The notes beneath the pieces are model-generated. The model saw nothing but the letters and a program-made list of their open reading frames with translations, did no database searches and was not told the origin of the DNA. From Bactrocera neohumeralis (taxonomy: Eukaryota > Arthropoda > Insecta > Diptera > Tephritidae), in assembly GCF_024586455.1 (NCBI RefSeq), contig NW_026089623.1, positions 6,693,367 to 6,757,366 on the forward strand: DNA of 64,000 nt. Direction: 5' to 3'. This document shows positions 22,224 through 32,300 of the stretch, in pieces (position 1 is the stretch's first letter; every line of letters begins with the position of its first letter). A program made the position numbers and the translations under genes.

Positions 22224-22576
22224 CAGTGGTCGGCATTTCTTAGCACAATTGTGCAAACTAACTTCACACGTACGCTTACGCTCTATCGTTCAGTCGTTGT
22301 CGAGCCAGCAACGAATTAACATCACGCAGGACTATACCGCAAAACCAAATATGCCCTGCGAGAAATATTTTACGATTCTAAATGCCTTTGGTGCCATGCA
22401 ATGCCTTTTATGTTCCAAGTTTTTTAAAGATAATAGGGAATATATCCTTAAAAAACATTTTGTTAATTTTCATCATACTATTAATTATTTAGATTAGATG
22501 CTTAATTTTAATTCCAATTTCCACTTTTTTTTCGTGCTCACCAACACAGTGACAGATCCTCTCATGCCGACCACTG
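22224..22576 (+). mobile_element. 353-bp hAT element with perfect 8-bp target-site duplication
   Basis: The element runs from CAGTGGTCGGCA to TGCCGACCACTG, a perfect 12-bp inverted pair of the hAT CAGNGG type. It is flanked by CATTAGGT at 22216-22223 and 22577-22584, an exact 8-bp duplication. It keeps an intact short zinc-finger ORF but no catalytic region, so it is non-autonomous. Confidence 0.95.
22249..22497 (+). CDS. BED-like zinc-finger ORF inside the 353-bp hAT element
   Basis: The 82-residue ORF ends in a single finger, CLLCSKFFKDNREYILKKHF followed by VNFHH: Cys-x2-Cys, a 20-odd residue spacer and closely spaced His. This is the BED/C2H2-like DNA-binding finger that opens many hAT transposases. 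The downstream RNase-H-like transposase is absent, with only about 80 bp between the stop and the inverted repeat. The ORF is uninterrupted, which may reflect recent origin by internal deletion rather than a function. Confidence 0.6.
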   Translation: MCKLTSHVRLRSIVQSLSSQQRINITQDYTAKPNMPCEKYFTILNAFGAMQCLLCSKFFKDNREYILKKHFVNFHHTINYLD

Positions 22577-22610
22577 CATTAGGTACATATGTATGTATAC
22601 GCGGGCTAAA

Positions 22611-23535
22611 AGCGCCCATACACGAGCACACAAGTGCGTTCGATCGGTATGTGTGCGCTTGCGGTTTATCGTGTATGGGCTTGTTCGCGTACCGATCCAT
22701 GTTCGCGAAAATGTTTGATTTTTTACGATCGGTGCGCGAGCATGTGTATCGTGTATGGCGTTGTCGGCGCACAAAATCTCATTTCTCTCGTGTCGCCGAA
22801 CAGTGAAGATCGCGGACAATGGCAAGTTTTAAGGGCAGAGCCTGCTTTCGAGGCTTCAAAAAATCGATTTTTTTGAGGATTTTTTTGGGAGGGAAAGAAA
22901 TAATTGATTCAAGCGAAATTTTTAGGCTTTATAGTTATTTATTTGAACATCTTTCACAAATTTTTTGGATACGAAATCTTTGATATTCTGCCTTTGGGAA
23001 GCAATTGCTCGATGCATCTCGCATGTGCAGTTTTCGGACGGCGGGCAGGATGCAGGTGCAGATGAATTTCTATCGGAAACAAAAAATTCAAAGAGATTCA
23101 TATTTTTTATTAATTTATCTTCTAGTTAAACTAAGAAAATTCCAAAAAAAAAAGTGTAAAATTTAAAATTTTATTAAAAATTGAATAAATAGTGGCTTTT
23201 GATCAAAAAAATTTTACTTTATGCTGTTTAAAAGTATGTTAAAACTTGACTTTTCTTAAAATTTTTTTTAGTTTAAATAGAAGATAATTTTATGCCAATG
23301 ATAATAAACTTTTTGCCTAAGCGCTCATACATATAGTGTAAGAAAAATAAAAGTTGGAATAACTTATCGAAATACAAAGAAATATATAAAAGTGCTACTT
23401 TAGAAATAAATTCGCCGCTTGCCTGTCGCACATGTTAACTCTCTGAAGAACGAACGCAAAATGGATTTGTGTGCCGTGTATGGGCAAACGAATTCACACC
23501 GATCGAACGCACTTGTGTGCTCGTGTATGGGCTCT
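22611..23535. mobile_element. 925-bp element with inverted ends and CGTGTATGGGC subterminal repeats
   Basis: Left end AGCGCCCATACACGAGCACA and right end TGTGCTCGTGTATGGGCTCT are inverted over about 38 bp (through GTGCGTTCGATCGGT). The motif CGTGTATGG(G)C recurs inside the ends at about 22668, 22747 and 23477, as expected of transposase-binding subterminal repeats. No target duplication is clear and no transposase is encoded. Class unknown. Confidence 0.7.
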
Positions 23536-23589
23536 ATAAGGGAAGTATTGGCCCGATTTAACCCATTTCTAACACACAGACATACTATT

Positions 23590-23935
23590 ATTAGGAAAGG
23601 AATCTCTCCAACATATTCGGCACCTTGAAGCGTGAACTGGTTTGTTTATTAATTTGTGTACTACATAGATAGCGAAAGAATCAAATGAAATTTTAAATTG
23701 TATTATATGGGAAGTTGGCTTGTTGGTATCCCGATTTCACTCATTTTACACTGTGCATAGGAATATCAAAAGAATGTTATGAACCGAAGTTGGTTGAAAT
23801 CGGTCAAGAAAGTCCCGAGATATGTGATATGAATTGTAGTAACTTTGGTGGTTTAGAAGATTTGTACATTGAACCCTTTAGAGGGCGGGGCCACGCACAC
23901 TTTATCTATGTTTGGATGAGCATGTTTCACCACAG
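23590..23935 (+). repeat. Diverged copy of the dipteran non-coding repeat
   Basis: The blocks GGTTGAAATCGGTCAAGAAAG, CCCGAGATATG and GAGGGCGGGGCCACGC match the layout of 13930-14000 in the 13260-14717 element. The terminal sequences are not preserved. Not coding. Confidence 0.5.
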
Positions 23936-24454
23936 TTAACATCAGGGGACGCGAAAATTGCAGAATTCAGAATTTACAGTGTTAAATGAGAAAAATAATG
24001 CTGAATCCGATGTTAAAAAATGTTCGCTTACATATTCGTTTATTTACAATGCGCAAACTAGTCTACATATTAGGACATAAGTATATACATATAGTATATG
24101 TATATGTATGTTCAAATTTGCCTATTTCATGATGGTTTTAAAAAAGTCTTTTATTTAACATACATTAGGCCGGGTCGATTTGTGGGGAGGCAAAAAAGTC
24201 GCCCATTGCTCTATGAAAATCATATTCTAGGGATCAAAATAAGAAACTTTGCCGAAGGAACCATACCTCTGAAAGGAATTCTGATGTCCCCCAATTTGGG
24301 TCGAACTTTTGGGTAGAAGCAAATTTTGAAATAGAATTGAAATTACCATTTCATTCTTATTACCTCTGAAAGTGAGGAGAACTAAAGCAATAACCACTAT
24401 GGTATTTCAAAAAAATAATAAGTGAAGTGACCATTCCAAATCAAAAAGTTTACA

Positions 24455-26398
24455 ATGAATCCACCATCCTCTACACCGCAAGATGAAGCAACTACATCAA
24501 CAACTATCGAAAACCCAATGAGTCATATACCCAAGCATGATGTTACTGTTTTTGGTGTGTCTTCTGATTTGACTGATCTTAATTTACCAACCCATCTGGA
24601 TATCTTGAGATATTATTTTTACTTAAGCGAACAGAACAAAAAAAGTTTTCCCATAAATCATTCACTATTCAAGTACAAGATAAGTTGATTGGAATTTGGG
24701 AAAAACTTGGTATGGAAATAATGCTGAAAAAAAGTGTATGCAATAAATTGAATAAAATGCTTGACAAGTATCAAGAGCAAATCAAGAGAAGAAATAACCC
24801 CCAACAATTTACAGAGTATATAAAATCTCTGGAAACAATTTTTTTACATTGGAACATGTAAATGCGATTTGAAGGCAGCTCCATGTGCATGCGGCTGGGT
24901 TCCCGAAGGCCTCAAAGAGTTCATGCACGATCAACATAATCAGAGAAGACTAACAATGAATGCATCAATGCCAACATACCAAGATCCCGATGATTCAACA
25001 TACGCACCGCCACCGGTTCAAGAAGATATGAAGTTCACAATACACAATCGTATCTCTGATTGTTTTAACTTTGCTGAGTAGCATCAGCATTCGGAACCGC
25101 TCTTTTGCAAGATTTTAAAATTAAAGATAAGCATGGGAAACCTCTCATCATGGATAAATCGAAAGTTCGCAGAGAAAAAGAGAAATGCAGACAATATGTG
25201 CTTCGCAAACGGTAACCAATTTGTTAGCGTTTTTATTCGATGGCAGAAAAAATGATACTTCAACGATAGATAAAATTGATGAAAAGTATCATACTAGGAT
25301 GGTAAGACAACCTCATCTTGTTATTTTGAGAGAACCCAATTCTGAATTGATTGGTTACGTAAGACTGGAACATGAAACCGCTGAATACAAAACAACCAAA
25401 TTAAATGGTTTTTTCAACGATAAAATATATCACTGGATACATTAATTGGAATATGCACTGACGGTGAGCCAACAAACACTGGCCCACACAGTGGAATTAT
25501 ACGACGATTCGAATTGCTGTTAAAAAGACCATTACATTGGTTTGTTTGCCTTCTACACTTCAACGAACTTCCGTTTCGGCATTTGTTTGAAGCTTTTGAT
25601 AAATCAACCAGCACTGGACCAAGATCGGCAACCGGAAAACTGAGCCGTCAAATCGAAACTTGTGAAACTCTTCCGGTAAGCTATTGCTATCACTCATTTA
25701 TAATAATTGTCAACCATTTTTAATTATTTTATTATTATATATTTTTAGGTGGTGGACGGCTTCCAGAAAATTGAGTTGCAAAATATGCCGCCTGCTCTAG
25801 AAAAAAAGAATTTTCCACCGATTCGAAGTACTTATACGACATGGCCCATGCAATTTCTAGCGGCGTGGTTTCGGTGGATCTGGCTAACATCAAACCAGGG
25901 AAAATTGTACATTCTCGGTGGCTCACCAAGGCCGCTAGATTATTGCGATTATATGTGACAACGGAAAATCCAGATGCAAATTTAAGGATTCTGGTTGAAT
26001 TTATAATTGAATGTTATGTGCCAATGTACTTCAATATCAAGTATTACAGCTCTGTCGTGTACGGCAGTGCATTATTTTTCAAGTTCATTGGTTGGTCACG
26101 ATTTCTAGAACCTCGTTTACGCAAAATTGTCAATTAAGTAATTAAAGATAATTCATATTATGCGCATTTGGAAAATATCTTGTTATCAATGTTGTTTGAT
26201 GATAGGAAAGAAAAGCGCGACTGTGCCATCAAGAAAATTGTACGCTATCGAACCGATGTTGACGAGTCAATGGAACTTAGAGTTTATAAAAAACCAGATG
26301 TAAACTTTAATTGCACAAGTTATACGGAAATGATCAATTTGAATGATATAAATATCGTATTTGAACCACCATTCACGCGAAGCATTCCGTACGATACC
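24455..26398 (+). pseudogene. Large transposase-like gene of the unclassified DNA transposon
   Basis: Coding pieces in changing frames are 24455-24688, 24700-24840, 24869-25100, 25185-25500, 25440-25675, 25749-25820 and 25820-26398. Conserved-looking blocks are CTDGEPTNTGPHSGIIRRFE (about 25454), HWFVCLLHFNELPFRHLFEA (about 25530), SRWLTKAARLLRLYVTTENP (about 25915), and ENILLSMLFDDRKEKRD with a C-terminal IVFEPPFTRSIPYDT. A clean 73-bp intron is at 25676-25748 (CCG|GTAAGC ... TTTTTAG|GTG). Disruptions include frameshifts near 24685, 25090 and 25818, and a TAA at 26135. I know this as a multicopy arthropod/cnidarian protein family but cannot name the transposon superfamily. The DG...NTG and H-NELP-RHLF blocks are candidate catalytic regions by inference only. 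Confidence 0.7.
25676..25748 (+). other. 73-bp spliceosomal intron in the transposase-like gene
   Basis: GTAAGC opens it, a T-rich tract and TTTTTAG close it, and removing it restores a continuous reading (TLP|VVDGFQK). The presence of an intron argues against a retrocopied origin of this gene. Confidence 0.75.
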
Positions 26399-28757
26399 GA
26401 CGGAAAAGAAGGACGATGTGACCAAAGATGCCTTTTATTAGCGCTTGGAGCGCGCTTATGAGAGCTGCCCCCGCCACGATGTCAAAATCGTGCTTGGCGA
26501 CTTTAATGCCAGGGTGGGCAAAGAAGGTATCTTTGGCACTACGGTCGGTAAATTCAGCCTCCACGACGAAACATCCTCAAATGGGTTGAGGCTGATTGAC
26601 TTCGCCGGGGCACGAAATATGGTTATCTGTAGTAATAGATTCCAGCATAAGAAGATACATCAAGCTACCTGGCTGTCTCCGGATCGAAAAACTACCAACC
26701 AGATCGATCATGTTGTGATAGACGGAAGACACGTCTCCAGTGTTTTAGATGTGCGTGCGCTCCGAGGTCCTAACATCGACATCGGACAACTATCTTGTTG
26801 CAGCCAAGATTCGCACCCGCCTCTGTGCAGCGAAAAACGCACGCCACCAAACACAAGGAAGGTTCGACGTCAACAAACTGCAATCACAACAGACAGCCGA
26901 ACGATTTTCTACTCGGCTTGCACTCCTGCTCTCTGAGAGCACTAGTCAACAACCCGGTATAAGGGAACTGTGGGACGGTATTTCAAATTCCTTACGTACA
27001 GCTGCAACCGAAACCATTGGTTTTCGGAAAGTGCAAAAGAACAGCTGGTACGATGAGGAGTGCCGTGTCGCAGGGGAGAGAAAACAGACTGCCTACCTCG
27101 CAACGTTACGATCGACCACTACACGTGCGGGATGGGATAGATACCGAGAGTTGTAGAGGAAAGCGAGGCGCATTTGTAGACAGAAGAAGAAAGAGGCCGA
27201 AATGCGTGAGTACGAAGAGCTTGATAAGCTGGCCGACAGGGGTAATGCTCGAAAATTCTGCGAAAAAATGCGGCGGCTACAGAAGGTTTCAAGACCGGAG
27301 CATACTCTTGTAGAACCCCTAAAGGTCATCTAGTGACCGATGCCCAGAGCATACTTAAATTATGGAGGGAACACTTCTCCAGCCTGCTGAATGGCAGTGA
27401 ACGCACAACGCCAGGAGAAGGCGAACCCGATTCCCCAATCGATGACGATGGAGCAGACGTTCCATTACCCGACCATGAAGAAGTTCGAACAGCAATTACC
27501 CGCTTGAAGAACAACAAAGCGGCGGGGGCCGATGGATTGCCGCCCGAGCTATTCAAACACGGCGGCGAAGAACTGATAAGGAGCATGCATCAGCTTCTTT
27601 GTAAAATATGGTCGGACGAAAGCATGCCCAACGATTGGAATTTAAGTGTACTATGCCCAATCCATAAAAAGGAAACCCCACAATCTGCGCCAACTACCGT
27701 GGGATTAGCCTCCTCAACATTGCATATAAGGTTCTATCGAGCGTATTGTGTGAAAGATTAAAGCCCACCGTCAACAAACTGATTGGACCTTATAAGCGGG
27801 CTTAAGACCTGTAAAATCAACAACCGACCAGATATTCGCCATGCGCCAAACCTTGGAAAAGACCCGTGAAAGAAGAGTCGACACACACCACCTCTTCGTC
27901 GATTTCAAAGCTGCTTTCGACAGCACGAAAAGGAGCTGCCTTTATGCCGCGATGTCTGAATTTGGTATCCCCACAAAACTAATACGGCTGTGTAAACTGA
28001 CGTTGAGTAACACCAAAAGCTCCGTCAGGATCGGAAACGAAATATCTCCTGTTATCAAACAAACAGTCGTCGCACTCGCGACTTGGCACTCACGTCACTG
28101 TTGACAGTCAAACTTTGAAGTTGTAGATAATTTCGTCTATCTTGGAACCAGCGTAAACACCACCAACAATGTCAGCCTGGAAATCCAACGCAGGATTGCT
28201 CTTGCCAACAGGTGCTACTTCGGACTGAGTAGGCAATTGAAAAGTAAAGTCCTCTCTCGACGAACAAAAGCTAAACTCTATAAGTCGCTCATAATTCCCG
28301 TCCTGCTATATGGTGCAGAGTCTTGGACGATGTCAACGACGGATGAGTCGACGTTACGAGTTTTCGAGAGAAAAATTCTGCGAAAGATTTATGGTCCTTT
28401 GCTCATTGGCTACGGCGAATATCGCATTCGATGGAACGATGAGCTGTTCGAGATGTACGACGACATTGACATAGTTCAGCGAATTAAAAGACAGCGGCTA
28501 CGCTGGCTATGTCATGTTGACCGAATGGACGAAAACATTCCAGCTCTGAAAGTATTCGACGCAGTTCCCGCCGGGGGAAGCAAAGGAAGAGGAAGACCTC
28601 CACTCCGTTGGAAGGACCAAGTGGAGAAGGATCTGGCTTCGCTTGGAATATCCAATTGGCGCCACGTAGCGAAAAGAAGAAACGACTAGCGCGCTGTTGT
28701 TAACTCGGCTATAATCGCGTAAGCGGTGTCTACGCCAATTAAGAAGAAGAAGAAGAA
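26399..28757 (+). mobile_element. RTE-like non-LTR retrotransposon, copy 2, 5'-truncated
   Basis: The copy starts in mid endonuclease (TEKKDDVTKDAF) right after the SIPYDT end of the transposase-like gene and ends in an AAG repeat tail (28741-28757) that touches the right TIR of the host transposon. Both 5' truncation and a microsatellite tail are standard for this LINE type. No clear target-site duplication is visible, so insertion probably went with loss of transposon DNA. Confidence 0.85.
26428..28689 (+). pseudogene. Endonuclease/reverse transcriptase ORF of LINE copy 2
   Basis: Domains in order: the endonuclease C-terminal half (VLGDFNARVG at about 26490; TNQIDHVVIDGRH at about 26700; the SDH region is frameshifted near 26790); linker; RT N-terminal motifs (NNKAAGADGLPPELFKHGG at about 27512; ICANYRGISLLNIAYK-like region at about 27690; THHLFVDFKAAFDS at about 27890); then a deletion; then the C-terminal domain (VVDNFVYLG, KLYKSLIIPVLLYGAESWTM, FERKILRKIYGP, RLRWLCHVDRMD, PAGGSKGRGRPPLRWKDQVE) ending at TAG 28687-28689. 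The YADD-containing palm is deleted at about 28063. Frameshifts occur near 26790, 27155, 27320, 27680 and 28100. Confidence 0.88.
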
Positions 28758-28871
28758 TATGATTTTCATAGAGCAATGGGCGATTTTTAAATCGACCCGC
28801 CCTAACATACATATATGTATAATAAAGTAAGGTGCATATTATTCTCTAAATAGTGTGTATGTATATATGTA

Positions 28872-29030
28872 GGCATAATTTTCATACAACGGTCAGCTCT
28901 TGCACTCGCCACTGTAAACATTTCTCCTTCTGAACTAGCTGTGGTGAAACACGCTCATGGCATTTGGATAGCTTTTGACAATTCACACACACTAGTTGGA
29001 CCTTCTCTATAATTTACGTTCTTTATTTTG
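28872..29030 (+). repeat. Dispersed repeat shared with 58333-58482
   Basis: GCATAATTTTCAT, CAGCTCT, TTTCTCCTTCTGA, GTGGTGAAA, GCTCTTGACA/GCTTTTGACA and TTCACAC occur in the same order and spacing at both places. Sequence between these blocks is diverged. In both cases it lies next to a Helitron 5' region, suggesting a transposon end or solo element. Function unknown. Confidence 0.5.
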
Positions 29031-29328
29031 CGGTACTACATACTATACAACCTTGAGGTAAAAGTATAAAAATTTATTCAAATCATAATAATATCGAAAT
29101 TATGTACTCTGATACAGACACAAGTCTCTAAATATGAGATTTTAAGTTAGATAAATGTTTGTGACTTGACACGATTTTGCAATTCAGTACGCGAAAGTCT
29201 GAATTGGAAACGAATAGATCTAAGCAACTGTCACATTTCGTTATTTAAAGATGTATAAAAAACCTGAATTAAAATAAACATGTTGATAACAATTATTATA
29301 TTTTCTATAACTCAGTCAAAAAGCATAA

Positions 29329-32300
29329 TCTATATATATAAAAATGAATCCCTTTTTCCTTTGGTCACGGCATCACGCGTGAATGGCTGGACCGATTTCA
29401 CTAATTCTTTTTTGTTGTATTTGTTATTATTAGGAGAAGGTTCTTATGTAAGAAAAACTTAAGAAAGTTGCGCAGGAAACTAGAACATCTCACTTTTATA
29501 ATAGAATAATGTGTCACACGCAGTTATATTCACGTAGTTGCCATTAAAACAAAGAATCGTAGTTTACATGCTCTTTGCAAATACATATATCGGTCGGAGT
29601 TGGTCTTTGGTCGGAATTATAATAACAAAACACCTACATAATTCATTTACCATTTCTTAGTGTACTTTTCATATTGGTTTCTACGGGATAATTTGTACTG
29701 TGTGTGAATATAGTGTTGAAAAGTTTTGATAGACCATTTTAATAATTTTACAAAAAAATAGGTACTATAGTATTTTTTCATTTTCAGTTGAATTTTTGTT
29801 TCTAAAAATTCCGGCAATAAACGTACAAACTTAAGTCGCAGAACCCGTAATGCTGCAAGTCAAAGAAATACAAGAGCAAATCAAACTGATGAGCAACGTG
29901 ATAAAGTTGATCGGAATCGATGGAACCGGAACCAACAAAATTAAAGTGTTGCGTTTAACCCCTATAGAGTTGCATTTAATTATAACAAAGAAAATGACTG
30001 CATATCATTGCTATTGGACCAATGAACGTTGTTTGTCAATATTTAAGTTTAAAAATGATGCCCCTGGATTGTGTTGCTCGAACGGTCAAGTCAAATTGAC
30101 GCCGTTGGTACCGCCACCAAATCCATTACATTCATTGGTTTCCGGGAATGAGTCAGATTCCAGACATTTTTTAACTCATATACAGCAATACAATAATTGC
30201 TTTCAAATGACATCATTTGGCGCTACAAAAGTTATTCAAGAAAATTTTATGCCAACTTTTAAGGTAAGTGTATTGAAAAACGTTTACCACTATTGTGGAC
30301 AGTTTTCAATTGTAATGGTGTATCATTTGAAATGGCTTAAAGTACATACATATGTGGCTCTGTGAATTGCTTTAAGTAGCCAGAAGTAATTGTGTTAAAA
30401 AAGTTGATGGGGGAAATGGTAGTGCTGACAAAGAATTTTGAGAGTCACTTGGTGGTTTGAACAGTTCACTTTACAATACAATTCACTGTTCAATATGTAT
30501 ATGTAATACGATAATGTTTACCTTTGCAGATTCAAGGACAAATATGTCATCGAACTGATTCCTTATTACCAGTGCCGGATAGTGACTATAAATTTTTTCA
30601 AATTTATTTCATCGGCTATTCAGCAAGAAAAGTCGATCAGCGTTGTGCACCAAACAATTCTGTGAAAAGACCAGTCGTGGAACAGCTTCAATTATTGTTC
30701 CATCAACACAACGCATTGATTGTATTATTCAAGACCGCATTAGATCACACGCCATCTGATAACCACAAAATTGTTATCAAAGCCGATAAGACGCCTGCAG
30801 AACAACACATAAGACGTTTTAATGCCCCAACAGTCGATGAAGTCGCTATTGTCATTGTGGGTGAAAATGTAGAAAACCCAGGTATTGTTTTACACCGGCG
30901 TAACAATCAACTGCAGCGTGTGTCCGAAACACATCGATCATATAATGCTTTACAATATCCTATCTTATTTTGGCAAGGTGAAGATGGGTATCATTTTTTA
31001 ATAAAGATGATAATTCCAGTTACAGGTTAATAGACATTTAATGTTTTTAATGTTTATCCCAGCCTTAAGTAATTTATATAATTTGAACACAAAAATATGG
31101 ATTTTAGGTTCTGAAACTAACAAAAAAGTTAGTTCAATGAATTATTATTATTCATACATATTGATGGTTCGAGAAATAGAGGTCAATCACATTTTAAAAT
31201 GTCGGCGTTTCTTTCACCAATATGCTGTCGATATGTACATACATATGTATGTAAAAGTAGAAACTGAGCGATTAACGTTTATCAGGTTGAACAAGGCAAA
31301 ACTCCGTTCTGAGGAATACATACATCTTCGGTATGCCATCAATGCTGATGGAAATGCCCAGAATGTAAGCAGAACAACTATTCTCCCATCAACATATGTA
31401 CGTCAGAAGTCCACGACATATGCATGAAAATGCTCAGGCTGCTATGTCATATGTACTTCATTATGGGACACCAGATTTGTTTATAATATTCACATCCAAT
31501 CTACGGTGGACAGAAATTCGGCAAGAATTATTTATTGGCCAATCACCCATTGATAGACTCTACATCACAGCAAGGGTATTCAAAAAAAAAATTAAAATCA
31601 CTCATGGATTTCATTGTTAAACAGCGTGTGTTCGGGGAAACGCGCTGTTGGATGTATTTAGTAGAGTGGCAGAAACGCGGATTATCCAATGCTCACATCC
31701 TTATTTGGTTGGTAGAGACAATAAGACCAAATGAAAATGATGATGTGATATCTGCGGAAATTCCCGATAATGATGAAGATCCATTTTTACATGAGATTGT
31801 TACAAAAAATATGATCCATGGTCCCTATGGAATATTAAATCCCATTTCTCCATGTATGGTTAACGGAAAATGTTCAAAGCTTTCCAAGACAGTTGGTATC
31901 AGAAACTATTAGTGGAAATGATGGTTATCCACTTTACCGGCGGCGAAGCACTGATAACAATGGGAGTTTAACAAATGTCAAAGTAAATCAGCAGGATATT
32001 GAAGTTGATAATCGTTGGGTTGTTCCATTTTCGTTACTCTCCAAGACATTTAAAGAACACATAAATTTAGAATTTCGCCATTCCGTAAAATCTATAAAAT
32101 ATATCTGCAAGAATGTAAATAAAGGTAGTGACATGGCTGTGTTCGAAGTTGCTGCTGAAAATTCTAACGATGAGATCACTCATTTTAGACGTAAGCAAGG
32201 CTAAGCGGTTCCCGGTTATCCGGATGTGCGTATATATACAGTTAATCATATATGCTTCTTTTTGCGGTTGTTGTTGGTAAATGTGCGTAGGCCAACGTCA

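Larger units (their letters stand above)
24166..28804 (+). mobile_element. Unclassified DNA transposon with TIRs and ACATACAT flanks, split by a LINE
   Basis: The left end TAGGCCGGGTCGATTT... and the right end ...AAATCGACCCGCCCTA are inverted. Both continue into GTCGCCCATTGCTCTATGAA / ATCGCCCATTGCTCTATGAA and CATATTCT, giving inverted repeats of about 60 bp (the left copy has a 14-bp insertion). ACATACAT flanks both sides (24158-24165 and 28805-28812), suggesting an 8-bp (or 4-bp) target duplication, although the repeat unit is itself tandem. A large decayed transposase-like gene fills the left half. A 5'-truncated RTE-like LINE (26399-28757) replaces the 3' part and abuts the right TIR. Confidence 0.75.
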
